Assembly: GCF_011299595.1 (NCBI RefSeq)
Contig: NZ_CP049867.1
Span: 1,922,001 to 1,986,000 of the forward strand
From: Nocardioides sp. HDW12B
Lineage (GTDB): Bacteria > Actinomycetota > Actinomycetes > Propionibacteriales > Nocardioidaceae
Direction: 5' to 3'
Length of the DNA: 64,000 nucleotides
A model generated the notes under the pieces. The model did no database searches, was not told the DNA's origin, and worked only from the letters and a program-made list of their open reading frames with translations. The position numbers and the translations under genes were made by a program. Position 1 is the stretch's first letter. The number at the start of each line of letters is the position of its first letter. Below, in pieces: positions 42,829-50,874 of the stretch.

Positions 42829-44349
42829 TCAGCCCAGGTCGTCGCGCAGCACCCGCTTGAGCAGCTTGCCGCTCTGGTTGCGCGGCAGCTCGTCGACGAA
42901 GTGCACCCGCTTCGGCACCTTGTACGCCGCCAGGTGCTCGCGTGCGTGCGCCCGCAACGTCTCGGCGTCGGCCGTGGCGCCGTCGCGGAGCACGACCACC
43001 GCGGTGACCGCCTCGATCCACCGCTCGTCGGGGGTCGCGACCACGGCCACCTCGGCGACGTCGTCATGGGTGTAGAGCGCGTCCTCGACCTCGCGGCTCG
43101 CGACCAGCACGCCGCCGGTGTTGATCACGTCCTTGATGCGGTCGACGACGGTGATGTAGCCCGCCTCGTCGCGCACCACCATGTCGCCGGAGTGGAACCA
43201 CCCGCCGCGGAAGGCCTCCGCGGTGGCGGCGTCGTCGTCCCAGTAGCCGGTGCACAGCTGCGGTGAGCGGTAGAGCAGCTCGCCGGGGGTGCCCGGGTCC
43301 ACGCGGTCGCCGTCCTCGTCGACGACGTCGATCTCGACGAACGTGACCGGCCGGCCGCACGACTCCGGGCGCTCGGCGTGCTCCTCGGGGCGGAGCACCG
43401 TCGCCAGCGGGGCGATCTCCGACATCCCGAAGCAGTTGAAGAAGCCGAGCTCCGGCAGCCGACCCTGGAGCCGCTGCAGGACCGGCACCGGCATGATCGA
43501 GGCGCCGTAGTAGCCCTTGCGCAGCGAGGACAGGTCGCGCGTCGCGAGCTCCTCGTGGTTCGCCAGCGGCACCCATACCGTGGGTGCGAGGAACAGCGCG
43601 GTGACGGCGTCGGCCTCGACGCGACGCATGATCTCCCCGACGTCGGGCCGGGTCAGCAGCGCGCTGGTCGCGCCGACCATCAGCGAGGGCAGCAGGAACA
43701 CGTGCATCTGCGCCGAGTGGTACAGCGGCATGCTGTGCAGCGGCCGGTCCTCCTCGGTGAGGTCGAGGGCGATCACGCAGGAGACGTACTCGTGGACCAG
43801 TGCCCGGTGCGTCATCATCGCGCCCTTGGGGTTCCCGGTCGTGCCGGAGGTGTAGAGCAGCTGCACCAGGTCGGTGTCGGCCACCTCCGACGCGACCTCC
43901 GGGACCTCGCCGGCGGACCAGGTGGCCAGCACCGCGTCGTCGTCGCCGTGCAGCGTCAGCACCTGCCCGAGCGACGTCTGCTCGCGCACCGCCTCGACGT
44001 TGGCGCGCAGGGCGGGGTCCACGAGCGCCACCTTGCTGCCGGACTGGGCCAGCACGTAGCCCAGCTCCCGCCCCGTCAGGGCGTAGTTGACCGGCACGTG
44101 CACCAGCCCGGCACGGGCGCAGCCGAGGAAGGCCAGCAGGTAGGCGTCGGAGTTCGCCCCGACGGTCGCCACCCGGTCGCCGTGGGACAGCCCGAGCGAG
44201 AGCAGGTGGGCCGCGGCGCGCGAGACGGCCGCGTCGAGCTCGGCGTACGTCCAGGAGCGGTCCTCGTAGGTGAGCGCGACCCGGTCCGGGGTGCGGGCGG
44301 CGCTGCGGTGGACGATGGCGTCGACGGTGCTGCTGCGCGGGTCGCTCAT
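42829..44349 (-). CDS. Fatty-acyl-CoA synthetase (FadD3/FadD13-like)
   Basis: 506 residues, ANL family. Motifs: LLYTSGTTGNPKGAMMTHRALVHE (written across residues 165-190), FNCFGMSEIAPLATV, HSGDMVVRDEAGYITVVDRIKDVI and NQSGKLLKRVLRDDL. It is the third acyl-CoA ligase within 9 kb, facing the PHA operon. The specific acid is unknown. The ATG is preceded by CAGGGT at six bases and no ribosome site, another possible leaderless start. Confidence 0.9.
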   Translation of the reverse strand: MSDPRSSTVDAIVHRSAARTPDRVALTYEDRSWTYAELDAAVSRAAAHLLSLGLSHGDRVATVGANSDAYLLAFLGCARAGLVHVPVNYALTGRELGYVLAQSGSKVALVDPALRANVEAVREQTSLGQVLTLHGDDDAVLATWSAGEVPEVASEVADTDLVQLLYTSGTTGNPKGAMMTHRALVHEYVSCVIALDLTEEDRPLHSMPLYHSAQMHVFLLPSLMVGATSALLTRPDVGEIMRRVEADAVTALFLAPTVWVPLANHEELATRDLSSLRKGYYGASIMPVPVLQRLQGRLPELGFFNCFGMSEIAPLATVLRPEEHAERPESCGRPVTFVEIDVVDEDGDRVDPGTPGELLYRSPQLCTGYWDDDAATAEAFRGGWFHSGDMVVRDEAGYITVVDRIKDVINTGGVLVASREVEDALYTHDDVAEVAVVATPDERWIEAVTAVVVLRDGATADAETLRAHAREHLAAYKVPKRVHFVDELPRNQSGKLLKRVLRDDLG

Positions 44350-44407
44350 CCGCTCACCCTGCCACGCGGCGGGCTACCGTCGGGGTGAGACGACCGCGGA
44401 GGAACCC

Positions 44408-44701
44408 ATGGAGACCCTGACCGGCATCATGCCGACCGACCGCCCCGAGCGCTACGCCAAGCAGCTGCTGAGCCACTGGTCCGAGCGCGGGACGCAGAGC
44501 GACGACGGTACGTCCTCGCGGATGGACTGGCACGACGGGCAGGTGCTGGTCCTCACCCCGCGCGAGGGCAGTCTCGACATCGAGGTCTCGGTCCCGGACG
44601 GCGAGGACGTCGTCCGGTTCGCCGAGGTGGTGGCGCGCCACCTCGAGCGGTTCGGCCAGCGCGACGAGCTGGTGGTCACCTGGGACCCCGCCGGCGGCTG
44701 A
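44408..44701 (+). CDS. DUF2218 family protein
   Basis: 97 residues. The layout METLTGIMPTDRPERYAKQLLSHW, HDGQVLVL and VVARHLERFGQRDELVVTW matches DUF2218, small soluble proteins found near siderophore-interacting or iron-uptake genes in other genomes. No such gene is adjacent here. GGAGG is five bases before the ATG, and TACCGT at 44372 is a possible -10 with a short leader. Function unknown. Confidence 0.88.
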   Translation: METLTGIMPTDRPERYAKQLLSHWSERGTQSDDGTSSRMDWHDGQVLVLTPREGSLDIEVSVPDGEDVVRFAEVVARHLERFGQRDELVVTWDPAGG

Positions 44702-44720
44702 CCCGCCCCGCTGCGGCGCT

Positions 44721-44807
44721 GGGCTTGGCTCGACCGAAGAGGCCGGGCTGGGCTCGGCCGAGAGGGGCGGGCTGGGTTCGATCGGGCTGGGCTCGCTCGA
44801 GCGGGGC
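44721..44807. repeat. Degenerate 24-bp tandem repeat in a convergent gap
   Basis: Three full units (44721-44744, 44745-44768, 44784-44807) and one shortened 15-base unit (44769-44783), each beginning GGGCTKGGYTCG. The array fills almost the whole space between the DUF2218 stop and the enoyl-CoA hydratase stop. Individual units contain short self-complementary parts such as GCTCGCTCGAGC. Confidence 0.6.
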
Positions 44808-44810
44808 GAC

Positions 44811-45524
44811 TCAGCGGCCGGTGAAGACCGGCGCGCGCTTCTCGGAGCGCGCCGTCGCCGCCTCGCGTACGTCGTCGCTGGCCCAGCACGCGTCGAAGCT
44901 CGCCTGCACCGCGTCGTCGGCGCCCCCGTTGAGGACCAGCTTGTTGTGGGCGAGCGTCAGCGGCGCCAGGGCGGCGATCTCGTGGGCCCAGGTCAGCGCG
45001 TCCTCGAGGGTGCCGGCCCGGTCGGCGAGACCGCACCCCAGCGCGGCGTCGCGGTCGACGGTCTCCGCGGCCAGCATGAGCCGGCGCGCGACTCCCCCGC
45101 CGGCGACCGCGGCCAGGATGCGCATCGTCCAGGCGTCGACGGCCATCCCGTTGCGCGCGGTCGGTACGCCGAACACCGCCGACGTGTCGGCCACCCGCAG
45201 GTCGCAGGCCAGCGCCAGCTGGGTGCCGGCGCCGATGGCCGGTCCGTTCACTGCCGCCACGACGGGCACCGGCAGCCGCGTCAGGCCGTGCAGCATCCCG
45301 TAGAGCGCCTCGATGAACTCGTCGCCGTACACGCCGCCCAGGTCGGCACCGGAGCAGAACGCCGTCCCGGCACCGGTCACCACGAGCACGCGCGCGCCGT
45401 CGTCCACCGCCCTCTGCGACTCCGCGGCGAGCGCGCGGCACAGGTCGAGGTCCAGGGCGTTGCGGCGCTCCTCGCGCTGCAGCTCGAGCACCGTCACGGG
45501 TCCGTCACGTCGGGTCGCCAGCAT
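44811..45524 (-). CDS. Enoyl-CoA hydratase/isomerase family protein
   Basis: 237 residues, crotonase fold. The oxyanion-hole segments are GTAFCSGADLGGV (about 54-66) and VVAAVNGPAIGAGTQLALACD (about 90-110). The second catalytic glutamate of classic hydratases seems absent: FGVPTARNGMAVDAW replaces the usual PE-x-GL stretch. It may therefore be an isomerase, hydrolase or other crotonase relative. The ATG at 45524 was chosen over longer upstream frames because TAGGGT lies seven bases before it and the family begins there. Confidence 0.87.
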   Translation of the reverse strand: MLATRRDGPVTVLELQREERRNALDLDLCRALAAESQRAVDDGARVLVVTGAGTAFCSGADLGGVYGDEFIEALYGMLHGLTRLPVPVVAAVNGPAIGAGTQLALACDLRVADTSAVFGVPTARNGMAVDAWTMRILAAVAGGGVARRLMLAAETVDRDAALGCGLADRAGTLEDALTWAHEIAALAPLTLAHNKLVLNGGADDAVQASFDACWASDDVREAATARSEKRAPVFTGR

Positions 45525-45531
45525 GCTCGGA

Positions 45532-45537
45532 ACCCTA
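45532..45537 (-). promoter_or_regulatory. Putative -10 box (TAGGGT) of leaderless enoyl-CoA hydratase gene
   Basis: Seven bases separate TAGGGT from the ATG at 45524 on the minus strand, without a ribosome site. Confidence 0.45.
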
Positions 45538-45736
45538 GGCGGAGCGTCCGGGCCGCGGGGACGCGTCCCGCCTCCGACCGGTGTGAGGTTCCTCGCCGTC
45601 CCCGGCCGCGCGTGCTCCCGGTCGTCACCCGATCCCGCCCGGGAAGGGCCGGACGGCCTGGAAATCGTGGCGCCGGTGCGTGCACCGTCGAGGGCAGGCT
45701 GCCCGGACCCGCAGCCACCGACCACGGGGAGGAACC

Positions 45737-46540
45737 ATGAAGCACCTGTCCGGTCGCCGGTACGGCGGCCTCGTCCTGCTCGGAGCGCTGACGGCGCTCG
45801 CCGTGCCCGCGGTCGCCGCGACCGTCAACGGCACCAGTGGCGACGACGTCCTGCGCGGCACCGCGCGAGCCGACACGATCCGCGGGTTCGCCGGCAACGA
45901 CCTCGTGACCGCCCGGGGCGGCGACGACCAGGTGCGCACCGACGGTGGCGCCGACCTGGTCCAGCTGGGCGACGGCGCCGACCGGCACGTGAACCCGCCC
46001 GGCATCACCGGCGGCCAGGACATGGTGCAGGCCGGGCCCGGGCCCGACACGGTGATCGACGCCTGGGCCGCGGACCTGGGCGACGGCGACGACCGCTACT
46101 TCGCCAGTGCCCGTGGCTGCCTCGCCATCGAGCTCGGCGCCGGAGACGACCGGGCTCCCGGGTCAACGGCCGACTTCTACGGCGGGCGGGACGACTGCGT
46201 CATCCGCGGCGGACCCGGCGACGACGTCATCGGCTGGAGCGGGTACGACGGCCCGCCCGGACCGAGGCAGACCGTCCTCGACGGCGGTGCTGACGACGAC
46301 GTCCTCCGGGGCGGCTACAACGAGGACGTGATCCTGGGCGGGCCCGGCAACGACGTGATCGTCGCCGCCGAGGACTACTGGCCGCGCTCGGACATCATCG
46401 TGGCCGGGCCCGGTGATGACCAGATCGAGACCGACTGGGAGGGCAACGGCAGCCCGATCGACTGCGGCGCCGGCACCGACGTCGTCCGTGGCGTGGGCCC
46501 GTCGCGCATCCTCATCGGCTGCGAGGTCGTCAACCCCTGA
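45737..46540 (+). CDS. Secreted calcium-binding-like repeat protein (RTX/hemolysin-type)
   Basis: 267 residues. A signal peptide (GGLVLLGALTALAVPAVAA) is followed directly by GxxGxDxxx nonapeptide-like repeats: GTSGDDVLRGTARADTIRGF, GNDLVTARGGDDQV, GDGAD, GGPGDDVIG, GGADDDVLRGG, GGPGNDVIV and GPGDDQIETDW. Such repeats form a calcium-stabilised beta-roll. No enzymatic domain or C-terminal secretion signal is present, so export would be by Sec. Two Cys pairs could be oxidised outside the cell. GGGGAGGA precedes the ATG. A role at the cell surface is inference. Confidence 0.82.
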   Translation: MKHLSGRRYGGLVLLGALTALAVPAVAATVNGTSGDDVLRGTARADTIRGFAGNDLVTARGGDDQVRTDGGADLVQLGDGADRHVNPPGITGGQDMVQAGPGPDTVIDAWAADLGDGDDRYFASARGCLAIELGAGDDRAPGSTADFYGGRDDCVIRGGPGDDVIGWSGYDGPPGPRQTVLDGGADDDVLRGGYNEDVILGGPGNDVIVAAEDYWPRSDIIVAGPGDDQIETDWEGNGSPIDCGAGTDVVRGVGPSRILIGCEVVNP

Positions 46541-46608
46541 GCGAGAAGGCCGGCGGCCGCGCCCCCGACGCCCGGCCCTCGTGACTCACGACCAGCCGGG
46601 GCGGCCCC

Positions 46609-46614
46609 TACCCT
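46609..46614 (+). promoter_or_regulatory. Putative -10 box (TACCCT) of leaderless hypothetical gene
   Basis: TACCCT is six bases before the ATG at 46621, with no ribosome site. Confidence 0.45.
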
Positions 46615-46620
46615 GGGGCG

Positions 46621-46980
46621 ATGCTGCCCGCCACGTGGATCGAGTGCCGCCGTACCGACGGTGAGCGGGTGGGGTGGGCCGTCCCCGCGGGCGAGGGGTT
46701 CCACGCCGTCGACCTGCTCGGGCGCCGGCGCACCGAGACGCCCCTCGACTGGCTGGAGACCGAGGAGACGCTGACCGAGCTCGGGATCGGCTACCTCGCC
46801 GACCGCTACCACCTCACGCTCCCCAGCGGGGAGACGCGCGTGGTGCGCATCGGCGAGGCCGGCACGTCCGGCATCGTCGTCGTCGCCGACGAGCTCGGCG
46901 CCGCCTCCGCCGTCGGGGCCGAGCCGGACACGTTCGACCTGCCGTTCCCCGCGCCACCGACGTTGACTCCTGCCGGCTAG
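46621..46980 (+). CDS. Conserved hypothetical protein of 119 residues
   Basis: Acidic, soluble, beta-rich by composition, with no cysteine cluster or membrane segment. Blocks: WIECRRTDGERVGWAVPAGEGFHAVDLLGRR, PLDWLETEETLTELGIGYLADRY (written here as landmarks near residues 7 and 42) and a Pro-rich end. I do not recognise the family. The stop codon TAG shares CTAG with the stop of the opposite HNH gene. Confidence 0.7.
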   Translation: MLPATWIECRRTDGERVGWAVPAGEGFHAVDLLGRRRTETPLDWLETEETLTELGIGYLADRYHLTLPSGETRVVRIGEAGTSGIVVVADELGAASAVGAEPDTFDLPFPAPPTLTPAG

Positions 46981-48284
46981 TGCCTCAGGGGCGCCGCTCG
47001 TGGGGCGCGGTCGATGCTGACCCGTCCGGGGCCGAGGCGTTGGACGTGGTGGTCGGGGTGGTGGGCCAGCGTGTGGTGGCGCCCGCAGAGCAGGACACCG
47101 TCGGCGACGTCGGTGCGCCCGCCCCGAGCCCAGCCGTCGAGGTGGTGGGCGTCCGCCCAGGCCGTCGGCCGGTCGCAGCGCTCCACCGCGCAGGTGAACC
47201 CCTGCTGCACGGCCATCGCGACCCGCTGCGGCTTCGAGAAGAGTCGCGCCCGGCGCCCCAGGTCGAGCAGCTGGCCGCGCGACCCGAGGACGGCGGGGAT
47301 GACGCCCGCCGCGCAGGCCATCCGGCGGGCCTCCCCCGGCGCGATGCGGTCGCCGGAGTCGAGCGTCGCGGCGCCCAGACCGCCGAGCAGCGTCTCCAGG
47401 CTCATCGTGACCACGACCGCGGCGTTGAGCCCGCCGCTGCTGGGCAGGTCGTCGGGATCGAGTGACTCGAGCAGCCGGCACAGCGCCTGCCCCATGACCT
47501 GCGGCTGGGTCCGGTCGGTGCGCGGGATCGCGTCGGCCAGCTGGGGGTTCGCGATCGCGTGCAGCGCCTTGCGCAGCATCACGCCGCGGCTGGTCGGCAG
47601 CTTCGCCCAGACGTTCGTGGTGCCCGTGCCGTCGTCCCACATCGACAGGGACGTCCGGGCGTCGGCGACGTCGGCCTCGGCCTGCAGGCGCCGGGCCTCC
47701 TCGGCCTCGGCACCCGCGGGGTCGACGACCTCCAGCAAACGCCGGCCGACCGCGCGCAGCTGCACGGCGTCGAGGCGCGACGCCTCCTCGAGCATGTGCC
47801 TCTCGGCCCTGGCCCGGTCCTCGGCCTCGACCCAGTCGGGCAGCCGGTTCACCGCCTGGACCACGGCTCGTGCCTGGGCCGCGTCGATGCGCCCGCCCAG
47901 CAGGGCGTCCGCGGTCGCCCGGTAGCGATCGCTGAGGTCCTCCGCCAGGCGGACCTCGGCGTGCGCCGCACGCGCATGGATCAGCGCCGTGGCGGTCAAC
48001 CACCCGGCAGTGTCCCCCGTCGCCGGGCCCGGGACGTTGCGGGCCAGGTCGATCGCGTCGCCGTGCGCGAGCACCGCCAGGCGCAGCCCCTCGAGCCGCG
48101 CGATCACCCTCCCCAGCTCGAGCACGGTCTCGGCCGCCTCCGTCGCGTCGAGGCAGCCGACCGCCACCCCGCCGACCCCCGCGCCCGTCACCTCGTCGAG
48201 CGAGGCCAGCAGCCGTCCGGCGTACCGGTGGAGGCGCTGCGGGCGCTCCTCGACCGGCCGTGCGGTCGCTGCGTCCCTCGTCAT
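46977..48284 (-). CDS. DUF222/HNH endonuclease family protein (13E12-repeat type)
   Basis: 435 residues. The N-terminal three quarters is the helical DUF222 region (VRLAEDLSDRYRATADALLGGRID, RGVMLRKALHAIANPQL). The C-terminus is an HNH nuclease motif: CAVERCDRPTAWADAHHL, then GGRTDVADGVLLCGRHHTLAHH, with the two Cys and the His/Asn residues needed for metal binding. These 13E12-type genes occur in many diverse copies in Actinobacteria; in M. tuberculosis some are in the LexA regulon. An SOS-like box lies upstream at 48317-48332. No intein or mobile context is seen. Confidence 0.9.
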   Translation of the reverse strand: MTRDAATARPVEERPQRLHRYAGRLLASLDEVTGAGVGGVAVGCLDATEAAETVLELGRVIARLEGLRLAVLAHGDAIDLARNVPGPATGDTAGWLTATALIHARAAHAEVRLAEDLSDRYRATADALLGGRIDAAQARAVVQAVNRLPDWVEAEDRARAERHMLEEASRLDAVQLRAVGRRLLEVVDPAGAEAEEARRLQAEADVADARTSLSMWDDGTGTTNVWAKLPTSRGVMLRKALHAIANPQLADAIPRTDRTQPQVMGQALCRLLESLDPDDLPSSGGLNAAVVVTMSLETLLGGLGAATLDSGDRIAPGEARRMACAAGVIPAVLGSRGQLLDLGRRARLFSKPQRVAMAVQQGFTCAVERCDRPTAWADAHHLDGWARGGRTDVADGVLLCGRHHTLAHHPDHHVQRLGPGRVSIDRAPRAAPLRH

Positions 48285-48316
48285 GCGACCACGGTGCCAG
48301 GACCCTCCGACACAAT

Positions 48317-48332
48317 ACGATCAGACGTTCGA
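48317..48332 (-). promoter_or_regulatory. SOS (LexA) box-like sequence before the HNH gene
   Basis: On the minus strand TCGAACGTCTGATCGT matches the actinobacterial form TCGAAC-GTnTG-TTCGA well in the left half and partly in the right. TATTGT at 48317-48312, overlapping its edge, is a possible -10. Position about 35 bases before the start codon fits repression by LexA. Confidence 0.4.
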
Positions 48333-48440
48333 GGAGCGGCAGCGGATCCGACGCCCTTTTCCGCGAAGGCTCCGACGACCCCGTGCCGCGGCCGCCGCCC
48401 GTCGCGGGAACCGCGGCGAACGCACGTACGTCGAACTGTC

Positions 48441-49121
48441 ATGCCGACCCCGGACATCAGCATCTCGGCCCCTGGCAAGACCCGCTCCCTCGCCGCTGGC
48501 CGAACCATCCGCGGGGCCGCGCGCCTCGGCCTGGTCGCCGCGGCTCTCGCCCTCGCCGGGTGCGCCGTGCCCGGGTCGGGCACCGCCGCGGCGGACCGCC
48601 CGCAGGTCAGGGCCGACGAGCTCACGGAGGCCGGCGGTCGCCCCTGCCCGAGGACGCTCCCGGTCGGCGAGGACCCGTCGGGGCACGGGTTCGGCACCCA
48701 GGAGGTCGCCGACGAGATGCCGACCCTTCTCGAGCCGGACACGGCCTGGGTGTGCGAATACGGCAGCGTCGATGTCGGGACGACCTCCTCCGGAGGGACC
48801 GTCCTCGGATGGAGACGCGCGGGTCGCCCCGAGCCCGTCACCGACCTCTCCCGACTGACGAGAGCCCTGGACGGCCTCGCCCCCGCAGACCGCAGCGGCG
48901 GGTGCACCGACGACCTCGGCCCCCGCTGGATGGTCGTGTCCAGCCACGACGGCGACCTGACCGGGGCGGTGGTCGACGACTACGGTTGCCGCGACGTGCG
49001 GCTGACCGACGACCCCCACGCGACGCCGCCAGGAGCGGGGGGCCAGGACGGGACGGTCGCAGGCGTCCTGGACGGCGGCACCGCGGTCCTCGACGCCCTC
49101 GGCGTCGGCCGCTCGGGCTGA
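48441..49121 (+). CDS. Putative lipoprotein of unknown function
   Basis: 226 residues. An N-terminal signal with lipobox ALAGC (LGLVAAALALAGC, Cys about 41) predicts a lipid-anchored extracytoplasmic protein. The mature part is acidic and has four further cysteines (in RPCPR, WVCEYG, GGCTDD and YGCRDV), suggesting two disulfides. The family is not recognised; DUF3558-like lipoproteins are a loose resemblance. The ATG has no strong ribosome site. It is divergent from the HNH gene across a 156-base gap. Confidence 0.72.
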   Translation: MPTPDISISAPGKTRSLAAGRTIRGAARLGLVAAALALAGCAVPGSGTAAADRPQVRADELTEAGGRPCPRTLPVGEDPSGHGFGTQEVADEMPTLLEPDTAWVCEYGSVDVGTTSSGGTVLGWRRAGRPEPVTDLSRLTRALDGLAPADRSGGCTDDLGPRWMVVSSHDGDLTGAVVDDYGCRDVRLTDDPHATPPGAGGQDGTVAGVLDGGTAVLDALGVGRSG

Positions 49122-49151
49122 GCCCGCACCCGGGGGTCGGCCGGGCCCCGC

Positions 49152-49910
49152 TCAGAACGGCACCTGGGTGCGCAGCAGGCCCTCGGCCGGAGCCCGCCCG
49201 CTCAGCGCGCGGCAGAAGTCGAGCGCGTCCAGGGTGAGGCGCTCCCCCTCGCCACGCTGCCAGCGCCCGCCCGCCGGGCCGGTCAGCTCGAGGTCGTACG
49301 CCGCACCGTGGCGGTCGGCCCACTCGGCCACCACGTCGGCCACGATCGCGCCCTCGTGCTCGGGGCTCAGCACCATCTCGGCCCCCGTGGCGCGCGTCAG
49401 GTCGACCCGGTGGAGGAACGGGTCGCGGGTGAGGATCACGTCGAACAGGTAGCCCAGGGTCCACCACTCGTCCCCGTCGGGGATCGTCTGACGCCTCAGC
49501 AGACCCGGCGCCCGCGACCGGCCGCGGACCGCCCGGGGAGCGAGACGACGCATCTCGGCGATCAGTCCCTCAGGGGCCAGGGACGCGTTCTTGTCGACCT
49601 GGAGGGCCGTCAGCGCGTCCACCAGCACGACGCCGTCACGCTTCGCGCGTCGACCGGCTCCGACCTGCTGCCGCACCATCTCCGGCACGCTCGCGACCAT
49701 CTGCACCATGCCGAGCATGTGGCCGGCCATCGCCCGCACGTCCCAGCCCGGGCACTCGGTCGGCCGCCGCCACTGCTCGGGGCCCAACGTCTCGAGCAGG
49801 GCCACGACGCGTGCGTACTCGGTCGCAGCACGACGCGTCGCGTCCTCCCGCGTGACCTGGGGCAGACGCGAGTCCTGCTTTGTCCGGTGCCGCTGCGGAC
49901 TGCTGGACAC
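49152..49910 (-). CDS. Maleylpyruvate isomerase-family mycothiol-dependent protein
   Basis: 252 residues. The N-terminal DinB/MDMPI four-helix domain has WRRPTECPGWDVRAMAGHMLGM, with the metal-binding His after CPGWDVR, and later WWTLGYLFDVILTRDPFLHRVDL with two more histidine ligands. Members bind a divalent metal and use mycothiol as thiol cofactor in isomerisations or transferases. The C-terminus (RLTLDALDFCRALSGR) is the usual second domain. The substrate is unknown. The GTG start is uncertain since no ribosome site is evident. Confidence 0.83.
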   Translation of the reverse strand: MSSSPQRHRTKQDSRLPQVTREDATRRAATEYARVVALLETLGPEQWRRPTECPGWDVRAMAGHMLGMVQMVASVPEMVRQQVGAGRRAKRDGVVLVDALTALQVDKNASLAPEGLIAEMRRLAPRAVRGRSRAPGLLRRQTIPDGDEWWTLGYLFDVILTRDPFLHRVDLTRATGAEMVLSPEHEGAIVADVVAEWADRHGAAYDLELTGPAGGRWQRGEGERLTLDALDFCRALSGRAPAEGLLRTQVPF

Positions 49911-50029
49911 GAGAGGAGTGTGCGCGCGTCACCGGCGGCTGTCCAGGGACGCGACCGAGTGGTCCGGACCTGGGAGGCGAGGGCTCCGACCCGCGTTCGG
50001 CGGCCGGTCGCGGACCCCGTGGGAACAGC

Positions 50030-50803
50030 TCAGGAGTCGTCGTGGACGCGGTGCACCTTGTGCTGCGCGGCCTGCGCGCGGGGCCGGATCACGAGCTCGT
50101 CGATGTTGACGTGCGAGGGGCGCGTGACCATCCAGGTGATGGCGTCGGCGACGTCGTCGGCGGTCAGCGGCTCGGCCACGCCGGCGTACACCGCGTCGGC
50201 CTTCTCCTGGTCGCCGTCGAAGCGCACGAGCGCGAACTCGTCGGTGCGCACCATCCCCGGCGCGATCTCGCAGACCCGCACCGGCTGGTCGAACAGCTCC
50301 AGGCGCAGCGTCTCGGTGACGACCTGGGTGCCGTGCTTGGCCGCGGTGTAGCCGCCGCCGCCCTCGTAGGCGATGCGTCCTGCGGTCGAGCCGACGTTGA
50401 GGATCACGCCCGCGCCGCTCGCGACCAGCGCCGGCAGCAGCGCCTTGGTCACCTGCACCAGCCCGATCACGTTGACCTCGTACATCGCGCGCCAGTCCTC
50501 GGCGCTCGCCTCCGACACGGGCGACGCCCCGAACGCGCCACCCGCGTTGTTCACGAGTACGTCGAGCCGCTCGCCCACGCGCGACGCCAGCGCCGCCACG
50601 TCGTCGGGGGACGTGACGTCGCACGCGATCGCCGTGCCGCCGATCTCCGCGGCCAGCGCCTCGATGCGCTCGAGTCGTCGGGCGGCGCAGACCACGTGGA
50701 AGCCCTCGGCGGCGAGGTGGCGGGCGGTGGCCGCCCCGATCCCGCTGCTGGCTCCGGTGACGACGGCGGTGCGTGCGGAGGTGGGCGAGGCAGAGGAGGT
50801 CAT
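50030..50803 (-). CDS. Short-chain dehydrogenase/reductase
   Basis: 257 residues. Classic SDR: cofactor loop [11 protein letters not shown] (near 15-25), VNNAGG near 85, catalytic Ser in NVGSTAG and the Y-x3-K motif YTAAK. A basic Arg-Arg in [12 protein letters not shown] after the second strand favours NADPH. The closest resemblance is to YdfG-type serine/3-hydroxy acid dehydrogenases. The ATG at 50803 was chosen over a longer frame because CACAAT lies six bases before it. It is divergent from the ACC deaminase gene. Confidence 0.88.
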   Translation of the reverse strand: MTSSASPTSARTAVVTGASSGIGAATARHLAAEGFHVVCAARRLERIEALAAEIGGTAIACDVTSPDDVAALASRVGERLDVLVNNAGGAFGASPVSEASAEDWRAMYEVNVIGLVQVTKALLPALVASGAGVILNVGSTAGRIAYEGGGGYTAAKHGTQVVTETLRLELFDQPVRVCEIAPGMVRTDEFALVRFDGDQEKADAVYAGVAEPLTADDVADAITWMVTRPSHVNIDELVIRPRAQAAQHKVHRVHDDS

Positions 50804-50809
50804 GGGGCC

Positions 50810-50815
50810 ATTGTG
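50810..50815 (-). promoter_or_regulatory. Putative -10 box (CACAAT) of leaderless SDR gene
   Basis: Six bases lie between CACAAT and the ATG at 50803 on the minus strand. Confidence 0.4.
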
Positions 50816-50874
50816 GCGCGCCCCCACTCACGACCAGGATGGGCACCCACCCGCGACCGCCGCCCCTGCCCCAG

